A stretch of 27,500 nucleotides of DNA from Penaeus vannamei (Eukaryota > Arthropoda > Malacostraca > Decapoda > Penaeidae): NCBI RefSeq assembly GCF_042767895.1, contig NC_091550.1:10095380-10122879 (forward strand), written 5' to 3'. Shown piece after piece: positions 21,321 to 27,500 of the stretch. Numbering within the stretch: position 1 is the stretch's first letter; each line of letters opens with the position of its first letter. A model generated the notes under the pieces. That model was not told the origin of the DNA. It ran no database searches and saw nothing but the letters and a program-made list of their open reading frames with translations. The position numbers were made by a program, and so were the translations under genes.

Positions 21321-22020
21321 AAGTTTATACGTATACATATATTCATACATACCTACTTACATACATACACATGCATACCATAAATGCATACATATATACT
21401 TATTAACATACATAAAAGCATACATACACATATAGGTTTAAAGGGGATGTGCATGATTAAGAATGCATATCGATAATAGGGTTAACATGTTTGATGTGCC
21501 TTATCAATTTAGGTAACAAGCCAAAAACGGCGAGAATGACTTGTGTAGAGTAAAGAAAAAATCAATGAAGCTTCCAGTTGGTGCAATGTATTGTGCAGCA
21601 CATTTATAATCATAGAGTGACAGTCAAACAATTGAAGTAAGGTGAAGGATACAACCTAAGAGAAAATAAGAAATAATACTAGGCAGAATGTAGACTCTGC
21701 TATTAGTTACTGATATAGGTGAGTGGAACATATTTGGATGATTAAGAAACATCGAAATCAAACTTGCCCAATTCTGCAATCACATAGATTTTCACAATTC
21801 ACATGCGTATATCAGTTGTATGTACATGGATATTATTACATGTGAATATAGCTACTTGCTGATAGCCGATATATCTAACGTTATTTCCCGTTTCAAAGCG
21901 TTTAAGCTTCTGTATATATAGTTCAGTAGGCTAGGATCTCTTGTCTGTTAAAATCATCACTTTCACAACCTTAATCCGTGCAATTTTCTCGATAATTTTT
22001 AGTTTCGAATGGAAAATGAC

Positions 22021-22092
22021 GGGCCTGACCGGGATTTGAACCCGGGACCTCTCGCACCCAAAGCGAGAATCATACCCCTAGACCATCAGGCC
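22021..22092 (-). tRNA. tRNA-Pro-TGG: tRNA-Pro (anticodon TGG), copy 12
   Basis: The sequence is identical to copy 1, with the anticodon at 22058-22060 and terminator AAAA at 22013-22016. The 5' block (about 22109-22198) is B class. The 3' flank is of the diverged third class (cagtaggctaggatctc). The antisense frame gives the LAPKARIIPLDHQ artefact peptide. Confidence 0.97.
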
Positions 22093-22301
22093 GGTGTCAG
22101 GAAAATAATTAGAAAGTCGGTCTGTTTCTGGCTTGCTCATAACGAATCCAGCTGCCAGTCTATAGCTCCGCTCTTCCCTGCTGCCGTTATGGCCTAAATA
22201 GCATTGTGGAATCGTTGTCATTCCATTATCATTATTGTTGTGGTTATAATTACTGTCATTATCAATATTGTTATTTGTATTATCATTGGTATTGGGGGCC
22301 T

Positions 22302-22315
22302 GGGACAATTGTCCC
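22302..22315. repeat. 14-bp palindrome (second copy)
   Basis: The sequence gggacaattgtccc corresponds to 19745-19760. One G on the left arm is changed to T, so the palindrome is one pair shorter. Confidence 0.85.
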
Positions 22316-22821
22316 CTATGCCCCTTTATAAATTTGTCCTTGATTATAAGGTGTATGCAACATGATTTTAATGAATTGCGATCATTAGAAGAATGGTTAC
22401 TCAGAAACCACAATTACTGAGAAACGCGAGAGAACAGGGGAGCACGCGCACACACACGCGCACAGTAAGTCTCTTAGATCCACTGCAAATTTAAAACTAC
22501 CAATGTAAAACCATAAACAATTGTTGGTATTTCGCAAAGAAACCAAGAAGACAAGAAAGTACAAATGATTTTTAATTGATTTTTTTTTATTTTTTATTAG
22601 CACATATTCAGAAGTGAAGATCTTCCTCCGCCATCCCATTTCATCTCAACAAATCTCAACAAACCTTGGGATTATCTGCAGTTTTGGTGGATACCGGACA
22701 GATGGCAGAAGAAAAGTAGAGACAGGGGAAACTCACTTGACGGCAGGATATTATTTTGACTATATAATCGTAATGTACAAATAAATAAATATATGTGAGT
22801 GTGTGTAATATAAATGTAAAT

Positions 22822-23090
22822 ATCGCAGTCCGAGAGTGTTTGACACGTATGACAAAGGCAATTCCTCGGTAACCCTTAGGGAGACGGGCTTAGTGCCTGC
22901 TTAGCTCACTCGCCTGCCTGACCCTGCCTCACTGTTTCTTCGTAAACAGCAGCTAAGGTCTACCTTAACCGATTTGCGTATTGCGTAATGCGCTCTATAT
23001 TTAGCTGCGCGTCTTCTGTTACAAGAAGGAGGTCCAGAACAGTGAGCCCGAGTTCACTGCATTACTCTAAATCATAAATACATGTATATA
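22822..23090. repeat. Spacer module, copy 12a
   Basis: This is a near copy of 20281-20545. The hairpin (23040-23059) is the same enlarged-loop form. Confidence 0.75.
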
Positions 23091-23265
23091 TTCATACATG
23101 TTTAATACATGCGTATATTCATGAATATTTTCATGCATACACAGATGCATGCATGTATATAGATACATTATGTATGCATATACATACATACAAACATTTT
23201 TGCAATGTATTTCATATATGTACACGTGTTCATGTTTATCAATACACGGTGGTAGGATAGTGTAA

Positions 23266-23370
23266 TCGGCCGATTTCAGACGATTAGAAAGTCGGTCTCT
23301 AGCTCACTCATGCACGATCCGGCTGCCAGTCATAATAGCTCTGCTCTTCCCTGCTACCGCTAAAGGATAA
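23266..23370 (-). pseudogene. tRNA locus remnant, second copy
   Basis: It shares the junction of 20726: gtaatcggccgatttc, then gattagaaagtcggtctcta. The tRNA loss therefore came before the 2.55-kb duplication. Confidence 0.7.
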
Positions 23371-23600
23371 AGAACGTTGTTGAATCACTGTTTGTCATTT
23401 CATTATCATCATTATTGTTTACATATTTGTTATCTTTATAATTACTACCATTAACATTATTTGTTTTGTTATTAAGATATTAAATATTAAATTTGAATGT
23501 AAGCAATCTTAAAAAGAAAGGAAAACTGGGCTAAGAATCCCTGCTAAGGAAATATGAAATATATCAATCAATCTTGGTAATCTAAAAATATAGTTACGTA

Positions 23601-23865
23601 TATAGCAGACCGTAGATGTTTGACATGTATGGCAGAGTCAGTCACTCAGCAACTCTGAGGCTGACGCGATCAGGACCTGCTTAGTCAGCTCACTCCACTG
23701 CCTGACGCTGCTTCAATGTTTCTTCGAAGACAACAGCTAAGATTTACCTAAGCCGATGTGTTTAATGTGTATTGTGCAGCATATTTCGCTGTGTAGCTGC
23801 GATTGTAACACGAATTAGAGAATAGCGCACTTGAGTAAACTGTATTATTGTGTATTATACATATA
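23601..23865. repeat. Spacer module, copy 12b
   Basis: This is a near-identical copy of 21055-21320, with about five substitutions. The hairpin is lost. Confidence 0.7.
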
Positions 23866-24570
23866 AGTTTATACGTATACATATATTCATACATACCTAC
23901 TTACGTACATACACATGCATACCATAAATGCATACATATATATACTTATCAACATACATAAAAGCATACATACATATATAGGTTTAAAGGGGATGTGCAT
24001 GATTAAGAATGCATATCGATAATAGGGTTAACATGTTTGATGTGCCTTATCAATTTAGGTAACAAGCCAAAAACGGCGAGAATGACTTGTGTAGAGTAAA
24101 GAAAAAAAAATCAATGAAGCTTCCAGTTGGTGCAATGTATTGTGCAGCACATTTATAATCATAGAATGACAGTCAAACAATTGAAGTAAGGTGAAGGATA
24201 CAACCTAAGAGAAGATAAGAAATAATACTAGGCAGAATGTAGACTCTGCTAATAGCTATTGATATAGGTGAGTGAAGCATATTCGGATGATTAAGAAACA
24301 TCAAAAGCAAACTTGCCCAATCCTGAATTCTCAGAAATTTTTCACAATTCACATGCGTATATCAGTTGTATGTACATGGATATTATTACATGTGAAGATA
24401 GCTACTTGCTGATGGCCGATATATCTAACAATATTTCCCGTTTCAAAGCGTTTAAGCTTCTGTATATATAGTTCAGTATACTAGGATCTCTTGTCTGCTA
24501 AAATCATCACTTTCATAGCCTTAATCCGTGCAATTTTCTCGATAAATTTTAGTTTTCACTGAAAAATGAT

Positions 24571-24642
24571 GGGCCTGACCGGGATTTGAACCCGGGACCT
24601 CTCGCACCCAAAGCGAGAATCATACCCCTAGACCATCAGGCC
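24571..24642 (-). tRNA. tRNA-Pro-TGG: tRNA-Pro (anticodon TGG), copy 13
   Basis: The sequence is identical to copy 1, with the anticodon at 24608-24610. The terminator is five A on the plus strand (24562-24566). The 3' flank matches copy 12, but the 5' flank is new (tgcttaaattgggggtagaa), so this is the right edge of the regular array. Confidence 0.97.
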
Positions 24643-25746
24643 GGTGCTTAAATTGGGGGTAGAAAGTTTATAAATTTTCTCTTCCACTCTCCAGATGTCG
24701 CTTATCATATCTCTGATCTTACCTGTTACCGGTACGATATAAAAACATAGAACTGTTACTTTGTATTATAGCATGATAACCCTTATGGTTATTATTATAT
24801 TATTATTAACATTATCATCATCATTATCATTATAATTATCGTTGGCATAATCACTATCATGAATATTTTTATTGTTATCATCATTTTCATAATCATTATT
24901 ATTATCATTTTCATAATTACTCTCATAATCATTATGACTTATTATTATCATTATCATTATTATCATTATCATTATTATTATTACATACTTATTGATAAAT
25001 TTACCATTAGCAGTAGTAGCTTTATCTATATTATCATTATTATTACTATTACGGTCAATATTATTGTTATCATCCTCATTATCATTATCATTACTATTAT
25101 CTTTTTATTATTACTATTATTACTATGATTATTATTATTATGAATGTTATTATCATTATCATTGTCATTATCATCACTATCATTATTTGCATTATCATCA
25201 TAATTTTCATTATCATAATTATCATCATCATTGTTATAATTACTCTTATTATCATTATTACTATTATTATTATTATTGTTATTATTATCCTCATCATCAT
25301 TTTTATGCTTATCATTATTATTGCCATCATCATTAGCAATGATAATAATATCATTATTGTTATTGATATCATTATTATCATTATTATTATCATTATTACT
25401 CATTATTATCATATTATCATCATATTATCATTATCATCGTCATTCTTGTTATGATCATCATTTTGTTACCATTACTAGGGTTCAAATTACTAATCTTATT
25501 TTCATAATTGTTATCATTATCATTATCGCGCATAGCGTATAGTCACATATTTGTTTACGTGTAAATGTAACATATATATAAATGTATATCAGCATATTTA
25601 TAATGAACTCATTGTCATCTGTTCAATAAATTCTGCCATTTCATCTAATCTACTACTGTCTAGTACATTAGTGTTTCCTACATGTCTACACGTAGTAAAT
25701 ACTAACTTCCCCGTTATTTGATTTACCTAATTACCGGGAAAATTGA
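24643..25746. other. Intergenic, mostly imperfect ATT/ATC repeats
   Basis: There is no spacer module and no A- or B-class block. After about 120 bases of unique sequence, a long ATT/ATC tract fills most of the interval. Then come about 200 bases of unique AT-rich DNA before the next tRNA. Confidence 0.8.
24781..25535. repeat. Long imperfect (ATT/ATC)n microsatellite
   Basis: It consists of ATT, ATC and occasional ACT, GTT and ATA units for about 750 bp, almost all with T/C on the plus strand. It gives rise to overlapping Ile, Asn and His/Tyr-rich open frames that are not genes. It is the enlarged version of the tract found 5' of most tRNAs in the array. Confidence 0.95.
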
Positions 25747-25818
25747 GGGCCTGACCGGGATTTGAACCCGGGACCTCTCGCACCCTAAGCGAGAATCATA
25801 CCCCTAGACCATCAGGCC
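25747..25818 (-). tRNA. tRNA-Pro-AGG: tRNA-Pro (anticodon AGG), copy 14
   Basis: It is identical to the TGG gene except for the wobble base (plus-strand cct at 25784-25786). In eukaryotes A34 of this tRNA is normally deaminated to inosine, reading CCU, CCC and CCA. The terminator AAAA at 25739-25742 keeps the 4-nt spacing. The 5' flank has a diverged B-class block (aggaagtcggtttgtggc, about 25834-25910), so the gene descends from the same locus type. Confidence 0.97.
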
Positions 25819-26661
25819 GGTTAGAAAGCAATAGCAGGAAGTCGGTTTGTGGCTTCCTCACTCACGCATGCTGCAGCTGTCGGTTGTCTTGACTCTGCTT
25901 GTTCTTCTTACTTGGCAAGAGGGTTTTTGTTTTTCGAGTCTGTCATTGTAATATATTCATTGTTGAGACTTATTGCTGTTATTGTTATCAGGATAATTAT
26001 TGTTTTTTGTGGTTGTTATTATCATTATCATTATTAATATCATTATCATTATCACTATCACTATCAAGTATCAATATTACCATCATTCATAGCAGTAATC
26101 CAATTATGATAAAACGATAATGATTACGAATACTAAATTATTGCTACTAACATCATTAACCCATTTATTATTACTTTTGTTAAAACTACTGCTACTGTTG
26201 TGTTCTTATTGCAATTTTACCACGACCACCGAAAGGCAAGGATACGCACACTACCTGGCTACTTATTTTGCCTTGTGTATATATATATATGTGTGTATGT
26301 GTGTGTGTGTGTAATCTATAAATGTAGGCACACATACACACACATGTGCGGATGTGTGTAAACGCTGTATACATGACCCCATTTTTCTTTATAAGTCTAT
26401 CTGCTCACCCGAGTGTTGATTAATCCCAGAAAAAACGTATCATGATATGAATATCACCACACAACCTGTTATCATTTGCTTTTAAATCGACTCGCAGATA
26501 AACTAAGTTACAATACGTTTTCGCTACACTTAGCCTATTACCTTTCGTAAAATACACATCATTTCTTCCCTCAATATCAGTTTCCCACTTCTACATTCTG
26601 AAGTCTTTGAGCTCTATCAATGCTCACTATCATCAGATAAAGAGAAAAACCATATGTTTTT
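25819..26661. other. Intergenic between the two AGG genes
   Basis: This holds the diverged 5' block of copy 14, an ATT/ATC tract (25985-26065), a TA/TG microsatellite (26277-26312) with CACA sequence (26325-26345), and about 280 bases of unique DNA. No spacer module or gene is seen. Confidence 0.75.
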
Positions 26662-26733
26662 GGGCCTGACCGGGATTTGAACCCGGGACCTCTCGCACCC
26701 TAAGCGAGAATCATACCCCTAGACCATCAGGCC
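26662..26733 (-). tRNA. tRNA-Pro-AGG: tRNA-Pro (anticodon AGG), copy 15
   Basis: The body is identical to copy 14, with the anticodon at 26699-26701. The flanks are unlike all other copies. The nearest terminator is five A on the plus strand at 26645-26649, leaving a 12-nt trailer instead of 4. This gene has moved away from the repeat context, or is the oldest copy. Confidence 0.97.
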
Positions 26734-27500
26734 GCTGAACAATTTTGCGTTATTTGAACAAAATAATGATACTTCTAGAATGAAATCTTGCTTTGTGGAC
26801 TATTAGGTTTGTGGTGGCGTCTTAGCTCCGCCCACTTCCTTCTTTCTTTTCTTGTTTCTGTATAATATGGGAAAATTGCTATTACTGTCACTGTTGTCAA
26901 TATCATCATTTACTGTTTCTTTTCCTGTTATTGATTGTTGTCTTATTATCTTTATAATAGCATGATAAAAATCATGAGTGATAAGAGTAATGATAATAAT
27001 GAAAATAATGATAACGATGGTAATGGTAATAATAATTATGATAGTAATAATGTAAATAATAGAAACAATAACAATAAAAATTATAATACTTATGATAAAT
27101 ATGATAATGAATAGTATTGATAATGGTCATCATTCTTATAATAATATTGAAAGTAAAAGAACGATCGTAATATTAATAACAATAGTATTGATAATAATAA
27201 GGATGAAAATCATAATAATGATGATATTGATATTAGTAATAAAAATGATATTAAAACCACTACTTCCTCCCTCCTCCTCCTATTACTACAACCACTACAA
27301 TAGCTATGAATAATAAAAATAAGAATGATGATAAAGCTGATTATATTAGTCATCATTATTATCACCATTGCTTTTTTGTTATTATCATTACCATTATTAT
27401 TGTTATTGTTGTTGTTTTGTTGTTATTATTCTTACTCTTATTATCACTATCATTATCATTATCCTTTCTCTAATGATTATATCAATATATATATATATAT
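26734..27500. other. Right flank, simple-sequence rich, no gene
   Basis: About 140 bases of unique sequence are followed by trinucleotide-rich DNA. From about 26951 to 27260 the A/G-rich strand (ATA, ATG, AAT units) is on the plus strand. From 27340 to 27472 the T/C-rich strand is on the plus strand. An (AT)8 tract runs off the window end (27485-27500). Confidence 0.75.

Larger units (their letters stand above)
19531..22020. repeat. Double spacer (2.55-kb unit, first copy)
   Basis: This is a spacer of about 2.5 kb with two spacer modules (20281-20545 and 21055-21320). Between them lies an orphan B-class 5' block at about 20740-20830 with no tRNA. It is best read as two fused units that lost the tRNA between them. 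It also has a palindrome (19745-19760), an AC/GC tract (19888-19914) and ACAT repeats. It is nearly identical to 22093-24570. Confidence 0.8.
22093..24570. repeat. Double spacer (2.55-kb unit, second copy)
   Basis: It repeats 19531-22020 at an offset of about 2.55 kb. In the part I compared base by base (21060-21300 against 23607-23850) there are about five differences in 240 bases. Differences are mainly in microsatellite lengths and small indels. Modules lie at 22822-23090 and 23601-23865, and the orphan block near 23270-23370. Confidence 0.85.

Noticed and set aside
24859..25542. Overlapping frames on both strands rich in Ile, Asn, His and Tyr
   Set aside because: All are translations of the imperfect ATT/ATC microsatellite. 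Open frames on both strands at once are expected there because few stop codons arise.

Overview
The window is a non-coding eukaryotic segment built around a tandem array of nuclear proline tRNA genes. I find no protein-coding gene. Every long open frame is either a translation of simple sequence (Tyr-Ile, Cys-Val, His-Thr, Asn/Ile runs) or runs antisense through a tRNA. The DNA is AT-rich and very dense in (AT)n, (TG/CA)n, (ACAT)n and imperfect (ATT/ATC)n microsatellites. It has internal Pol III A and B boxes and no encoded CCA, which points to an animal nuclear genome. The style fits a decapod crustacean such as a penaeid shrimp, but that is an inference, not a proof.

Layout. Positions 1-1490 are a left flank with no recognisable gene. 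From about 1500 to 24660 a unit of roughly 1.5-1.8 kb is repeated. Each unit has one tRNA-Pro on the minus strand, a Pol III TTTT terminator 4 nt past the tRNA, and an ATT/ATC microsatellite 5' of the tRNA. A conserved block of about 250 bp (the 'spacer module', often carrying a hairpin) and an (AT)n or (ACAT)n tract sit mid-spacer. Two flank classes, A and B, alternate along the array. Positions 24643-27500 hold the last, diverged part, with two tRNA-Pro(AGG) genes and long imperfect trinucleotide tracts.

In total there are 13 intact 72-nt tRNA-Pro genes: ten with anticodon TGG, one CGG and two AGG. All three nuclear proline isoacceptors therefore lie in one 24-kb cluster. There are also two pseudogenes that share the same 21-nt deletion of the anticodon arm. 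At three further places the repeat continues but the expected tRNA has been deleted (near 17170, 20730 and 23270).

The array shows signs of active rearrangement. These include a 5.02-kb-offset duplication (around 9120-11740 and 14100-16745), a nearly identical 2.55-kb pair (19531-22092 and 22093-24642), and tRNA genes whose two flanks belong to different classes, as if exchange happened inside the tRNA. The most interesting points are the isoacceptor changes inside the array, the tRNA-centred chimeras of both types, and two conserved hairpins in the spacers.
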